Shown: in pieces, positions 1-13,680 of the stretch
How positions within the stretch are numbered: position 1 is the stretch's first letter
How the letters are laid out: every line of letters starts with the position of its first letter
Origin: Sclerodactyla briareus
Taxonomy: Eukaryota > Echinodermata > Holothuroidea > Dendrochirotida > Sclerodactylidae
Length of the DNA: 64,000 nt
NCBI GenBank assembly: GCA_026419785.1
Contig: JAODTK010005865.1
Span: 1 to 64,000 of the forward strand
Reading direction: 5' to 3'
Notes under the pieces: generated by a model
Told to the model about the DNA's origin: nothing
The model's database searches: none
What the model saw: only the letters and a program-made list of their open reading frames with translations
Made by a program: the position numbers and the translations under genes

Positions 1-3000
1 CCAGTAAGGTCGAAAATATGCAGGATAAGCCGTCCTCAGAACGATCGTTCGTCGAAAAAAGTACGGGTGAAATTGTATGATTCATCAAGCATATCATAGT
101 CAATGCTTGTAAATTGGGAGACCGCTCCTGTAGTAATTTCATCGGCAGTGGAGTAAGAGCCAGTGATGGAGGAGACTGCGATAATTTTTCAAGAAGAAGG
201 GATTTTAAGAGCCTCCACAAGTTCAATTGGAAAGGTTCTTTACAGCCCGGCGGCTCGTGCCCCCAACTGAAGAAGCTGAATTCAACTAAATCCAAGTTGA
301 ATTGTCTGTAAAAACATATGGTAATCCCCTTGTCGGGAGAGTTACCAGATCCCAAAGGCGATTACTCCCGGGGAAAAACCAATCTCACAATCGAATACGT
401 AATGCAGGTCTCGAAGTAGTATACACATAGGCATTAAGAGATTATCCATTTATGTCTAGTGAGAAAAGACATAATCTCAAAAACAGTCGGCGCTCCCGTA
501 CGATTAAGGTAAGTCAGTGTAGGGTGAAAAACAATAGGCCTACGAGTAAAAGCTCCCACAGAATCAATAACCACAACATAATACCCATATTATGCCATAA
601 ATGATGCAGAAAAGGTGTAAGGTAAGTCAGTGTAGGTGAACAGCCAATAAGAGAGAAAAAGATGACGGGGTAAGCGACTAAATAATCGCTCCAATCCAGG
701 AAAAGACACTCACAATTGACTTGATCGGAGCCTGATGCATAAACATGTTAAGTTTTTCGTTACGGTACGAATTACATTTTCTCCGGTTCCATCCTGCTTT
801 ATATTATGGGAGATGCTAGTACCGTCCATGGACTATAGGCCCATAGTTAAAATTTCTTCTTTATCGTATATCGGAAGCTTTTGTCGGGTTGCTTTTCGGG
901 CATCCCTAACACTGGGGCTTAATCGTCACTAACAAAAATACTTAGAATTTATCCTGTCGGCAAAATGTGGGTGAAGCCACAATGAATGGGGGCGAGGGTC
1001 TACCGGGCGGGCCGTGGCGGGTCCCCCCGGGTCCGTGGGTGGGATCGTCCAGTTCGAACCCCTTCGAGCCCCACGAAAGATTCAGGATATCGTTCGACTA
1101 AAATACTCACAAGAGGAGTCGCCTTCACAGCCTTCAGGTATTCAATGAAATATGATATTATTTCTACGAAATCGGTTCTCCAAATCGTCCATCTTTCGTC
1201 GCAGTTCACTTTCCGTATCAGAAAACTTTTTCATAAGGTTGTCAAAGTCCATCCCCAACTTTCTGTTAAGATCAGCTTTAAAACGTTAAACTTCATTCTC
1301 CATAATTCTACACTCCCTTGCCATGTCAGTGTAAACTGCGGCCCTTCAATGATCTAATTTCGGCTTCCATAGGGGCAACTGTTCGGCACTCGACTGACTG
1401 GAAGTAAGTGAGCAAATTGTTCCAATACTGAATCGAGCTTAGCCTCCATTGTCACGTTGTGGAATGTTATGGATAAGCCAGCAAAAGGGGGTACTGCACC
1501 CCCCCCGTGGACGAGAGTGTAGGCTATCTTTATTAACAGCGGGCTTCGCTCTTTGGATCTTTCCGCAGATTATTTTCGGTCAAATTTCCCATTCCTTCCA
1601 AAAAAAAAACAACGGGCAATGAAATTCATGTTGTGCTACCAGAACAAGAATATAGTTCACAAACATAGGTTTCTGGATACACAAGTAATATTAGAACACT
1701 AAAAATTAATAGCAGAAAGAGGAGACGCGGTGGGTTAACACAGTGAAGTTACACTGCTAACGCCATTAGAACTCCTAGAACCTAGAATGTCTTAGATCCC
1801 GATTCAAAAGAGTTGTTGTGAACGTCTACGTGGTCCATAGTAGCGATTTGTTGTATTATTTTCAGTTCGACGGTCGGGTTGCTGATAGGAAGAAGCGGGG
1901 CTCGAAGGGTGGTTAGAGTTGGAGTGCATGGGCAGGGGGCATGCAGTTCGTGCAATGATATTGTGTTCAAAAGTCATAAGGGAACGCCAGCAGTCGTACG
2001 TGAACAAAACGGGTGCGGCATGAATTCTTTCGAAAACTCATGCTGGAAATAAACGAATCCTGCCACTTCTCTACCCCCCCTCCCCCTCCCCATACTTCTA
2101 AACCATAACATCCAAAACACATGGGATGAAAATTGGTTGCGTTCCAAAAAGTAGGGTGACAGTTTTCTAAAAATGAGCCGTAACGCTAGTGCTATGCAGT
2201 ATGGGAATCTGACCGAATCTCAACTTCCCTGAACTGCTTCTGTGTTGAGTTGCGAATGGCATTTTTACACACCTCTAATACGACTGAATAGCGCCAAGCT
2301 CATCGTTAGCGATCTCACGACTATTTATTGTGCCGTGACGATGCAGGATTTTCTGTTAACCTCGCCACTTGACGAGTCCCGGTTATACCATTTAAACCCA
2401 CCCCCCCAGGACCCACCACTTAGTAGGGCGTCTGCAATCAGAAAAAACAGGCCAACATGATAGATTTACGCGGTTTTCAGACCAGACCCGACACTTTATA
2501 ATTTTGATCTCCGACGTCGGTAGTCGTCCCCCAACAAAAGGCATGCCATCCTTTGAGGGCTGTTCGTTAAAAGTGTATTCTTCTTAAGGACACCGAGGAG
2601 TAAGTAAAATTGTGGAAAGGTCCGGGATATTTCAGATTCGGAAGACTAAAATTGCCAGGAGAAAGGAGATTTCGACATTATTCATGAAACTTGCCATGTT
2701 GTCATTTCCCACAAGTGATTACAACGTTCAACCATATGACAATATGCAGGAGACATTCATTTCACCCCTCTTGAAAATTCGTCAAGTTCGAGTCTTCAGT
2801 GTTTATTGTGCAGTCCAGGACCTTGTTGCCCGAAGTTCCGCGAACTAAAACAATAATGAATTTATTATGAATATATTATATCTTTCGAAATATTTGAATT
2901 GAGAATAGACCACTTCCGGAGAAGTAGCCTTTTTGGGATTAGTTTCACAGCGTTCCGAACAGCTCTTTCAGTTGTTAATAGTCATGGTAACTATCTGAAC

Positions 3001-4890
3001 TTGCAATTAACGCCATAAGGAACACTGCTATGGGAAACACAACGTAACTGAATCATCAGACAATGTTGATTATCAGACAGCGCAGCGGTGTCAGTAACTG
3101 GGGAAAGAACGGACTGTTCGTATTAATGTTGCAGACATGTCTGTAACGATTCTCCGAACAGGAGACAGGAGAATCTCATGATCTTCCGGAAAAGAAGAAT
3201 ATCCCGGCTAGTATGGTGATACAGTCATCCCGAACAGTACGCCTGAATTTCTCTCCCTGGATGGCCCGTAGTAGGCAAAGACGTGCCAGCTCGGTCATTC
3301 CTCACCAGGTTGCATGCTTAAAAAAAAGATCACTATCTACGATGGGCCCACTTTACTTTAGGACTATGCGGCGACACGAGATAACCTAGGAGACACTCCC
3401 ATGTTTGAAGGTTCGTGGAAGTGAAAATTCACATAATTTATTTACTAAACTGAGGGGAAAGGGCAATTAAATTATTAGATTAGGCCAAATCCCATGTGGA
3501 GTCATGGCTCCGAGTGATATTGAGATTACACAGTCGCTAAGGATGTTATCCTTTTCCCTTATAACTGAAGAGTGCAAAGTGAATCTTTTCTCGAAATCAA
3601 TGGATGCATTGCAGCGGTACATTTAAAAATATCTTCCGATTTCTATTCAATCAAAAATGAAAAGTTGCATTACTGCATGAACAGTTTGCCCACCCCGGTT
3701 CTCGTTGAGTCACGAAGACATGCGTGGTATAGGTCGACTTTTCCTGTGTGTGTCACACAGAGGAATACATTCTTCAGATGTAACTGGATTTCACTGAATT
3801 TTAAAGGTCTTCTGAAGACTGTAACTACATAAGCATCTCCTGGCATTGCATTAAAACCCTCCTATCCCCCCGCACAATTACTGTACAACTCACGCGACCA
3901 CGCTAATCCTGCCATTTTCAAATCACCTGTCTGCCTCTTAAAACTGTGTACCACAGACATAAAGTTATAGTAATATTTATGGCCAGTGGTGTTCACCCGC
4001 GCGACTTTTAAAGGTTATGCAAAAATTTGTCAACGACAACAATGATGTCGGTACCACGAGGACGGCCGGAGGGGAGAACATCGGGTGGTCCTATAAGCCG
4101 AGATGTTCTAGTGATTTTGAAATGTTGTGGCCTAAAAAAATAACAACATTAAAAAGTTTCTTGATAGAATATTCATACTCATACTCATGATTATATAAAC
4201 CACAATCAGCTTCCCAACAATTATGCAGGAGTGTTAGGTTGATTCATCATTACTATTAATGCTACGAATTCATAGTTACGATCTAAAAATTTGACGTTGA
4301 AAAGGGTATTCTGAACACACAAATGTAGTATATGCTAACATAACATGAGGCTTACTAGCGAATTCGTTGCTCATAGGTCTTGTTTCGGGTGTTTTTCTAG
4401 TATTTGTTGGTTTGGCCACAAAACACTTTGGCTCTGGTCTAATACCTTTTTTGTGTGGAGGAAGTTCTAATTAATTCATTTTTCGGCAAGTGTTTTAAAC
4501 CCAATACTTTATACTAAGAATTTCCTACTTAAATTTGATAATTTTCTGCCAGACACCCAAAAATTCTGGTTTTGAGGTTCCACCGCGTGTGCGCATATGT
4601 ACGTACATATCATAGAAATGGGGACTCACGGTACTGGCGATAAAGAAATTATGGTCTGGCCATCAAGATGATTCGACTTTTATTTGGAATGCAACTTTTG
4701 CAATTCTCTAGTGGTTAATCATACGAGTATTTCAGGGTTTTAGTTAGAGAAGAGTAAATGAGTTTCAGTTTAAGTGTGTAAACCGCCAACGTATCATATC
4801 CCTACGTTTGAGAATCAGTGGGAGAACGAAACAATGGCAATCTCATCGAGACGCCGAGTAGCGCAAATCGGTTGATGAAAAGGTTCGTAA
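1..4890. other. Noncoding stretch, no gene recognised
   Basis: Open frames here are all short (under about 125 codons), overlap on both strands and show no domain motif or exon-like pair of splice sites that I can defend. The stretch contains a small direct repeat near 0.5-0.65 kb, a GC-rich patch at about 985-1080 and C runs at 1500 and 2080. I see no RNA gene. Confidence 0.5.
504..650. repeat. Short direct repeat pair, about 112 bp apart
   Basis: The block AAGGTAAGTCAGTGTAGG appears near 505 and again near 617. In both copies it is followed by TGAA, a few bases and AATA(A/G)G. It resembles two diverged tandem units of about 112 bp. The repeated core happens to look like a splice donor (AAGGTAAGT), but no adjoining exon is apparent. 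Confidence 0.5.
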
Positions 4891-4894
4891 TTAA

Positions 4895-5150
4895 TCAAAA
4901 AAATGGCCGCCAGGTGGGATCTTGAGGGGCCGGAAAACGAAAGTGGTTCAGAACGATGGCGATGTTCCAAAATGTGCAAATCTTAGATGAGAAAGTTAGT
5001 AGAGAAAAGCCCCAAAATGGCCGCGGGTACGAGTCCCAAGTGGTGAAAAACGAAGTTGGGTCCCAAATCGAATCGCCATGTTTCATAAAATTTGTGCAAA
5101 GTTTCAAGTAATCCGACAATGGTTGGACGCGAAAAGTCCCGGCGCGTGGC
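4895..5150. repeat. Diverged tandem duplication, about 120-bp unit
   Basis: Two units beginning AAAATGGCCGC, near 4900 and 5017, share the same order of landmarks: a guanine-rich segment, GAAAACGAA or AAAACGAAG, an ATGGCGAT-like word, then a TGTGCAAA word followed by TGA or TAA. The units are clearly related but quite diverged. The matching open frame on the minus strand is a by-product of the repeat and is not called as a gene. Confidence 0.45.
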
Positions 5151-5159
5151 GAGGCGAAG

Positions 5160-7390
5160 ACTAAACTATAATATCCCCACTTACCGTCACTAGACTCGCG
5201 TATCCCGCACCGATGTGCAAGCAGCTTTGTATGAAGACTCGGAGCCATGCCAGCTTTACGGTCGGTACTGCATACGTGCTAACTGTATTACACCCGTGTG
5301 CCAGTGCCTGGGTTTTTGTGTTCATATGCCGTGGCAGTAGAAAGATGATGGCATGGATCGTAAACATTCGTGATGATTTGGTGTACAGTGGGTATGGTAT
5401 CAATGAGAAAACTTCAGTCTGCATGACTAGACTACGGAACTCCGGGAGGAGGTTGATTAAACGAGGAGAGTATTTTATTTAGTTCGATATTCTGCCCCAA
5501 TCAGACTGTGCGTTAAATCAAATACATTTCGTTTTGAGGAATGTGAATGACGCAAATCATACAAAGAGTTTAACACCATAACAAGACTGGCAATATGAAA
5601 TATTGGACTGGTGAGAAACGTCGGAATTTCTCGCAATTCCGTTCTTTGGCGGGATTGGTGGGAATATGGGAACTGAAATCACGCCCACATTCCGCCGCTG
5701 ACTGCCCTAGCGAATTGGGCGGTGGGGGGTGGGGGGGGGGGGGGGGGTGTAGCAGTGATTATAGCCTATGGGATTAGCGTTACGAGGGTATTATCGGAGC
5801 ACACACAGAAATTATCGCTTGTCTTGGACAACTAAGCAGAACTAACAGCAGAAATAACAGATGTAGGTTCGGTTACTACCAAAGTCGGGGAACAAAAAAA
5901 ACACCCAAGAATTCCAATAGACCCATTTACAGGGTATCTGCACTCACAGAATGCATGTGTGTAATCGTTGCCTAATAGAAAGAATGTAGGGACACTCCCT
6001 CTTAAGGAAAAGGTGGGGGTGTTACAATACAGCCTACAGCAACCAAACTGGAAGACGTTCAGTTGGTGGCGCTAGATACGGTAATCTCAGGAACATGATA
6101 GTTTTTCATTACAGTGGCGTGTGCAGAAGGGGAGGGCGTTCATAAACGCAAACGATGGGTCCAGTCGGGGAAAATGGGGGGGGGGGGATGTGAATTTGAG
6201 GGTATTTCGAGTAAAAAATAGAGATCAGTCGGAAGGATAAAGGATTTTAGCCACTCCACATTTTGCCATCCACATTGCTGTTGTCTATTATAATTAATTT
6301 TTACCCTCACGCTTTATCATGAAGTTGCTCTGGGCCAATTGTTAACTATCAAACCTACTGGAGAGATTAAGTAGTGTCAATTGAGCTCGATCATACTACA
6401 AGCAGCACAACCGTAACATCTATGTAAAAGCGAGGCCAAAAACCTATTGCGGCCAAGACGTGTGTTCTATAGCCTCTATACCGGGCCCTATAGTCTGATA
6501 GTAGACGAAGCCATCGCACAGGCTATTCAGCTCATAATTAACTGTAGCCTATTCACCCATGTACACAAAGCTAATATAACGTACTTTCAACCACTGCGGT
6601 TGAAAAGTTACAGAAATTCCCTGTGGTCGCAGTCTCCACTTGTGGTAAACAGATGGTTGAAAACTACTTGTTCAGGAATTTCTATGCCTTATAGGGCAAG
6701 TTACCCACTGTGTTGATACTGTTGTTGCAAAATCCTGACCTTTTATAGCTCAGTATTGTAAACCCACAGATCACCAAAAAAAGTCATAATCAAAGGAAGG
6801 CTTGCCCCATGAGAGGCTCTTCATCCTTGTCAACTTTCGACCTTTTCCAGACAATTCCCTGTCCTTTTGGCCGTTCACGATATTCTTTAAATTACTCCGT
6901 AAATGGTCAGAATTCTCGAAAAAAAAAAAAAAATAAAAATCAGGATACGTCAGTGGAGTGATACTTTCATGACCACCATTGGCGAATTACTAGTTGGGGG
7001 CGAGCAGTACAGGCATTGTGAAACGCGTCCTGGCGGAACTGCAACAGCCGTTTTGCTAGTGAAGGGAGATATCTGTACAGAAATATGAGGTTATGGTTGT
7101 TATATGATCCAATATGGAAAAAATAACCACACACTACACACGGGCAGCAATGGTACTGATGAAACAGGTCAAAAAGATCCCGTGCGGCACAAGGTGAGTA
7201 TTGACCTCCTGCGGCTATGAAAATGGTGGTATATGTGTCAGGAGAGGGTGATTCTTGACGACCATGTCGGAAATCTTCGTGAGCATGGGTGGCAGTGCAA
7301 GGGGGAAAATTTAACCGAGGAAAAGCCATATTCTCGGTTTTGTGGTTTTGGAAATCAGTAGAAAAATTCACGTCAGTGCTAACGAAAAAA
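5160..7390. other. Noncoding stretch with G-rich repeat patches
   Basis: No supported gene. A long G run (about 5721-5748) sits inside a dispersed-repeat-like patch (5620-5760). A second G run is at about 6177-6188, and an A run at about 6918-6932. The open frame on the minus strand over 6967-7371 has no recognisable domain. Confidence 0.4.
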
Positions 7391-7971
7391 GCCGCCGTTT
7401 TCCATGCACGCGGGCGGGCGGGCGGGCGGGCGGGCGGGTAGTAAATCGCCTCACCATATATTCAATGGAACCGCTCAGCAGCGGGACGGCACGCGGGGGC
7501 TGCGTTCTCGAATCGGTCATGCAGAGTTTTACCCGCCCGCCGCGTGCCGCCGTGGCTATTCGGTAATCGATTTCCGGGGATTTCCCGCAACCTACTGGCT
7601 TGTTGGCCGATAGGGGGAGTAGGGAACATGTTATGTTCAAATCGTCCCCTTTTCGCGTGTGACGAATGTGCGAAAGCCGGTTCGAGAAATCGCGGTTTAA
7701 AGATTTTCGGATTTTTAAATCGTCATATCGAATGAAAAAGCAAGGTACTTTCCAGTGTGCGTCCATGTGTTTAGAAAAACACGTTATATGTGCTGCTAAG
7801 CACGTTTTGGCTGAAAATTTTTCATTTTTTTTTATAGCGCAAGACACACTGATAGTGGGAAGAGGTGCATGGCTATGTTGAAAACGCGGCATCCGCCCCG
7901 CCCGCGTGCTTGGAAACAGGCCACGCGTTGCCCGCTTGCCCGCCCACCCGCCCCGTGCATGGAAACACGGC
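7391..7971. mobile_element. MITE/foldback-like element with GGGC-rich inverted ends
   Basis: The left end (7391-7438) reads GCCG, then TTTCCATGCACG, then a GGGC/CGGG run. The right end (7931-7971), read on the opposite strand, has GCCGTG, TTTCCATGCACG and then GGGCGGG repeats. These are imperfect terminal inverted repeats of about 40 bp around some 490 bp without transposase coding. A further partial copy of the end motif lies inside at about 7893-7920 (GCGTGCTTGGAAACAGG). No convincing target-site duplication can be read by eye, so the superfamily is unassigned. It could also be a simple inverted GC microsatellite, but the shared TTTCCATGCACG shoulder argues for a transposon end. Confidence 0.55.
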
Positions 7972-8639
7972 TTTTAACAGTCAACACGCACAGCTTTGAG
8001 AGATTCCACTCTTCGGCCATCAGGATTGGTCAGTGAGTGACGCATGCAATCAGGATAGCAAGGGCCGCCGGTTTGTTTTGAGAATTGGTGGGGACGTGAC
8101 TTTCTAAGCGAGCGCGACCATGGGTTAGGAGCGGAGCGTCCAATTTTTTTTGAAGATGTTACCCCCAAAGCCGGATATTTGCATTCCCAGTCACAATTTG
8201 ATGAGAAAATTGGTGATTCATTTCGAATATTACTGTTCAAATGTTTCATGAGAAAATAGTAATTGAAAAATACAAGAATAAGAGTTACGCATGATGATAA
8301 ATTTTCGTCAAATACAAAATCATTAAGGAGGCGATTATGGGCGTATATAAAGCAAGAAATTAGTCCATCTTCACCTTCTTCTCACCGCTTCTGGGCAGTT
8401 GGGCGTGGGGTTCCAATAATATGTGCTGGGATCTTACAGCAATTTTACGCAACGACGACGACAACAAAACAACAATGACACAAACAATGGAATACACATA
8501 CAAGGACCTGCACAGAGAGTCCTGATGCCTTCCTGGTTCCGACCCGCTGGATTCTGCATTAGAGCCAGGCCAAACAAACAACAACAAATAAGCAGAGGAA
8601 ATAGAATATTGTGCTGGAGAGAAAGAGAACAGGGTCAAA

Positions 8640-8830
8640 TGAGCTAGAGGTATGATGACAGGCACGTAGCCAGCCCTCCGAGTCGAGAGGAAAGGCGATT
8701 TTTTTTCGATGCTTGCATTATTCAGCATTTCTTCCCGGCGTTTCCCTCGGCTCTCGGTAGTGAAGATCGGGGGGGGGGGGGGGGGGTTGGTGTCCTTAAC
8801 TTGTGGGGGTGTGTAAAACGAAAAGGCCAT
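8640..8830. repeat. Dispersed repeat patch with poly-G core
   Basis: The segment holds GGCACGTAGCCAGCC followed about 100 bp later by an 18-base G run (about 8769-8786). The pairing of a GTAGCCAG-type word with a G/C homopolymer recurs elsewhere in the window (for example 14600-14680), which suggests an interspersed repeat family and not unique sequence. Confidence 0.35.
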
Positions 8831-8869
8831 GGGCTAGTTGATCCTTGACTGCTCCTGACTTGATAAGAG

Positions 8870-9920
8870 GTTAAAAATTGTCAACTTCACATGAGCATGA
8901 TCACAGATTACAATAGGATCATGTACACTCATTATGAGAACTCACCGACCAAGTATGAACTCAATCCACCAAGGTGGGGTCGATTAACAAGTTGTCGTGC
9001 TCACAAGTGAAATTTTTTAACAATCCACAAATTTTTCACAATCTTCATTTTCAAAAACGGCCCGGCCACACTAAACCTTGTTGGTACTGTAATCCGCATA
9101 CGAAGATTGAATAACGATTTTCAACCTGATCGAGACCATGCATTTCGACTTATCTGTTAACAAGATTTTCCAAACTGGAACTTGACCATAGATGGCGTTG
9201 GCATGACTCCAAAAACGATAGGGGTCAGGTACTGATTATGGGGAAACCCATATACCAAGTATCAGCTTCGTATATCCACGTGGCGTTTAGGTATCGTGTT
9301 CAACGAGGCGAAATTTGCCACATTATCAGTTTTTCAGTTTCCCTATTTTTTCCCCAAAACTGACCCTGGTCCCACACACGAAACAATAGGGTTCCGTACT
9401 TCCCCATATTGAGAGCGGTTACGAATTTCACCTGCTCGACCAGTTATTCTGGAGTTATCATGTTCACTAGTTTTCTAACTTTGACCTCAGATGAAATATT
9501 GACCTACCTAAAAACAATAGGGATCAACCATTATGGGGAAACCCATTGTGCAAGTGTTGAGCCTCATCTAACCAAGTGAGTTGAGTTATGGTATTAACAA
9601 GCCGGAAATTTGCAAATTATCAATTCTTCACAGTTTTCTATTTTTGCCAAAAACGTCCCGGTCCACACCAAAAAAGATAGGGTTCCTTTACTCCCCTAAA
9701 GACGCTTCATACCGAATTCAATTGATCGGATCAGACATCTGCACTTTCATGTGTTAACAATATGTTCGGATTTGCCCTCTCTCGACCTCGGATGACTTTG
9801 ACCTGCCTGAACCCAAACCGATAGGGATCATGTACTCTTATGGGAAACCACATATTACCAAATATGAAATTCAATCTATCCAGGTGGGGTCACGTCAGGT
9901 GTTAACAAGGAATTAGGCCG
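8870..9920. repeat. Tandem array, about 302-bp period, 3-4 diverged copies
   Basis: The anchor (A)AATAGGGATCA, or a close variant, followed by TACTC/TATGGGAAACC, occurs near 8911, 9216, 9515 and 9818, giving a regular spacing of about 302 bp. Each unit also holds a second half-unit anchor (ATAGGGTTCC near 9390 and 9675), a GTTAACAA word and CTTTGACCTC/CTCGACCTC words. The array ends directly in the CA array at 9921. Copies differ by many substitutions and indels. Related single units are seen at 21.2-21.6, 22.4-22.6 and 26.1-26.2 kb. Confidence 0.7.
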
Positions 9921-10017
9921 GCACACACACCCCACACACAACATCACACACACACACACACACAACAAACACACCACACACACACACGCACGCACGCACG
10001 CACAACACCACACACAT
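9921..10017. repeat. CA microsatellite
   Basis: About 97 bp of CA repeats interrupted by CC, AAC and (CACG)n, lying immediately downstream of the 302-bp tandem array. Confidence 0.9.
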
Positions 10018-13000
10018 GTAATTAAGACTGCAAAGATTCTTGATTAGTCAATGGAAAATAGAAAGGCAGGGCGCCCTCATCCTCACTAACCTCAATGCCA
10101 TTTGGGTCTACTTAGTTTCGAGCTTTATTGAAGGTGATTCCAAAATTTTCTGGATTTGTTTTTTCTTTCACTATTACCCTCATTTCCCCCTTCTCTGATA
10201 GCTCCTCATTCTGTTTCTAAGCTTTATTTCACGTTTTCCCTACTCGATATTTTGTCAGGAGGGGTCAGTTTCCCCCTGCCCCCCATGGCGACGCCACTGT
10301 ATGATGAGCAAGCATGAGTCGTTGGAGGGCAAAATCAGCCAGTGGAAGGGAGGAAGTGGCAAGTGTGAAAAAGCCCTGAAAACCTGGTACGACATTGAAT
10401 AATATCTGTTTATACACCGCTACTTTTTTTTCCTATCATCAGGCCTTCCTTAACGGAAAATAGTCCTGATGAGGATAGTCTGGGGGACACGCGGCTACAC
10501 GCAGCATTTTTAGAAACTTGGGACTCATGGAATTGCATGCGGGGAGCCCATTCAACCTAGAGAACACAAATCTATAACAATAAGGGACAGCCGACGTTCG
10601 AGTTTCGATTTGCTCCTAGACTGGGTCAATGATCCGATTATTCATGCAACGCAATTTGCAACGGAGGCTGTGTGTTTTTGGCTGTGGAGACATTCGCACC
10701 ACCCCGGTGCAAGATACATCAATGAACAAGCAACTGTAAGACTGACAATTAAGTATCCTGTATCAGACTGTTTCTCTTTTGGAATTCGCGCATCATTAGT
10801 TTTGTGCTTATTTTGATGAATGTTTAGCCTAATGGGGTAATGGTAATTACGAGCTTACGACTTAATGCGGTATAGCAGGATATAATGGATAGTTCGGACT
10901 TCCAAATTCCAATCAAACGATGGTGGGACTGGTCATACTAGGTACCACCTCCGAATTATTGGTGGGGACGCCGTCCCGTCGTCCCGCGGGGAAACGGCGC
11001 CCCTGCAGGATAGAAAGCACGGCCGCTGTTACAGCAGGGGCTTGGGATTTTTGGTCCCGTCCATTTGGGGTACCAGAACTGGCCACGCATCTTCTCACAA
11101 TTGAACGGCTTCAGTCTTGAGTACCCTACACTGTTCGTCATTTTGAATGCATTGTGCTGTTTTCTCTCGAGCTACATTGGCTAAAGTACGCAATTTCAGC
11201 GAAGTCTCTTGAACTGATACTTTTCCTCTCGCGAAGACAGACAGCTCCGCCAACTTCAATTTCAACCCAACCACGGTAAGCTATGGACTATCATACACTA
11301 CGTTGTCATGAGAAGTTTGCCTCGAGTTAGAATGCTCTATTTACTGATTTATTACACCTCGCGAACACATACCTGGTCACATTACTGTATGCATAGCTTT
11401 TCAATCACTATGATTTGCCCACGGTAAATCGGAAGTAATATTGCTGTTGACACTATGTCGTAAACATACTAATGGCCAACCAAAATATAGATTACCAAAT
11501 TGGACTTCTCTGTGAATTGGTTAGGTGCAATTGCCCCCGTGTAACTAATAATTTTCAGATACTTTAATTCGTTGTGGTTACATTCATTACATTACTCCCA
11601 GATCGAATTTCCTCCAACCCAGAGAAAAATGACATAGGCCTTCATATATTCTTGTACGATACCCCCTGTTAACGAGTGGGGGGGGGGGGGGCTTCGAACC
11701 GAAACTGTGTATTACAACGTCCTCTTCCTGCTACCGATGGGCGAATCATTCGAGATTCGACTGACCACCTCCTCCACTCCGTGCCGCAGTCTTCTTTCAC
11801 GTTTGTTCATTGTAAGTGCCTGTTTCACATGATCCTCAGCGTTAAACGTTTTACCAAATTGTGAGTAATCATAAGATTGGGTCGATGCTATATCGTAGTG
11901 TCATGCGAAACGTCTACGTTGCTTTTTATGATGTCGGCCTTCGCTAAGGTCATTCTACTGCATGGCCATTTGAACCTTTGCACGGCTTATACATGAGAGG
12001 CAAATGGTCAGGCAAATGCATAGATTGCAAGGGAAGATAGAGAGACCAGATTCTAGGGACCAGTGTGCGTATGTAAATTATATCAGTATAATCCAGAGAA
12101 GGTCTGATAGTGTCTTCATGCCAAAATGTTGCAAAACACGTGATTCATTCTTTCATTTCCAGTTGCTATATAATAGCGTCAATTCAGTACTAGACCTACA
12201 AGAGCGTTATCGTGGGATTGCCGTGGCTAGGCCTGTTGGTTCCTAATTACCCGCGTCCTGTAGGACCCGCATGCCAGGCCTGCTGCCTCCTCAGCTCACC
12301 AGCCCAATCCGGAATTGGCAGGTAAATCACTTGTAACCTTTTTTTAAGAGAAAAATAAGTCCGCTGTGCGGCTGCACTGAAGGACTAGCAATTTCATCTG
12401 TGACATTTTTACTAGCAACATAGTTTGTTACTCTATCTTTATTTGCAGTAAAGCTGAGGAGCAAATTCTAGGTAGAGCCACATGGTGTTGACAGTGCCGA
12501 GTTTGTGTTGCAATGCGGTTTTTCAGAGCAGAGCTGTGCCAATCGCCTCGCGCCGTTTGAGGACTTTTCTCTTCTTGGTTATTAGGTACAACATGCGGGG
12601 CTGATGCTGAAATCGGTTGTTCATGCCATGCACGTAGTTATAGCAGACATTACGAAAACATGACGTATTTTTCATCTCCGTGTTCTGCACAGCACTTCTG
12701 GATTGCCGGGGCTAGCTAGACTTCCTCCCTGCCCCCTGCTGGCCTTCTCGCTCACAGATAACTGGATACCATTCGCGTATGCTCTGATTCTGTAGCCAGC
12801 ATTCCTATACGAAAACTGGTGGCAGAATGCCAGAACTCTCAATAGGAGCGTTCAGTGGTTAGCCGGAGCTATAGTCTAGATAACAGGATTACCCGCAACG
12901 CTCCCAGTTTAGACCGCTGATAGACCCCTTTCCTACTATAGCCGCCAGGAGGATACCATTGAGTGTCTGATTGTACTTTATGTCTCAATACGAATGTTGG

Positions 13001-13280
13001 GGAAATAAACCTCTGGTGTGCCACAGTTCTCAGTCATGAGCCTTGTTGCAGTGACGGGGGAACCCAGGGCAGGAGGTAAGAAGATCATTTACAGTATGCG
13101 CATACACACAATTTGGTTTTCAATCATAATGCACGTTGCCTATAGCTCTATTTGTTTATCTCAATCGTAATTCCAGAACCCATCGGGGCTGTTCTTAACT
13201 GGTGAGGCATGACATCTGCGTATCGCGTACCAAGTAAAAAATGAAATATCTCCATACATGACGAATACCTCCGTTACTTT
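10018..13280. other. Noncoding stretch, no gene recognised
   Basis: I see no coding motif, RNA gene or clear repeat array. A 14-base G run lies at about 11678-11691. A GC-rich patch at about 10970-11060 is open on both strands but has no recognisable product. The phrase GGCGACGCCACTG at about 10290 resembles the border of the dispersed repeat described at 13.28 kb. Confidence 0.4.
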
Positions 13281-13282
13281 AT

Positions 13283-13680
13283 AGCCATGGGCGTCAATCC
13301 TAGGGTGGGGTGGGTGGGGGACAGTGGGGGGGACACGTCCCCCCACATTTCGATGGGTGGGGACACAATATCAAATGCACCCCACGTTTTGGCGTATGAG
13401 GGACCTGAGGTTCGCCATGACATTGCCTCTGGGAGTTTTCGTGATATCTCCATTCAGGCGTGGGAATTGAAGCATTTAGGCAATAGCAAGATGATGGGCC
13501 AATACGCTCCTAAAACGCCCAATTTTTCATCGAATGCCGAGTTCAGCTGCAAAATTTTTTCGCGCGCTCCCGCGCGCATTTGCCTGCGTGTGCAATTAGG
13601 TTTCGCCACACTATGTAGATCTAATACAGGGATTGTCCACTCCCTGCCCCCAATGCTTATTCCACGTTCGAACTTCTGAA
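13283..13680. repeat. Dispersed repeat: GGGCGTC border, G/C runs, GCGCGCTCCCGCGC core
   Basis: It begins at CATGGGCGTCAATCC, followed by GGGTGGGGGACA/GGGGGGACACG, and later holds CGCGCGCTCCCGCGC (13561). The same words recur at 13.94 kb (CACGCGCTCTGCGC), at 37.85 kb (ACGCGCTTCAGCGC) and at 38.16-38.25 kb in opposite orientation (CCGACGCCCCTGAC). It is therefore interspersed, probably a non-autonomous element. The 130-codon plus-strand frame through it is a by-product. Confidence 0.5.

Noticed and set aside
6967..7371. 134-codon minus-strand frame, considered as a Tc1/mariner transposase
   Set aside because: A QDAF...R segment resembles the FQQDNARPH motif only superficially, and no second or third catalytic motif or inverted ends are visible.
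7368..7892. 174-codon open frame on minus
   Set aside because: It lies across the GGGC inverted-repeat element; its proline/alanine-rich end is the microsatellite translated. No transposase motif.
8360..8830. 156-codon open frame on minus
   Set aside because: It runs through a poly-G/C repeat patch and has low-complexity proline and serine stretches with no recognisable domain.
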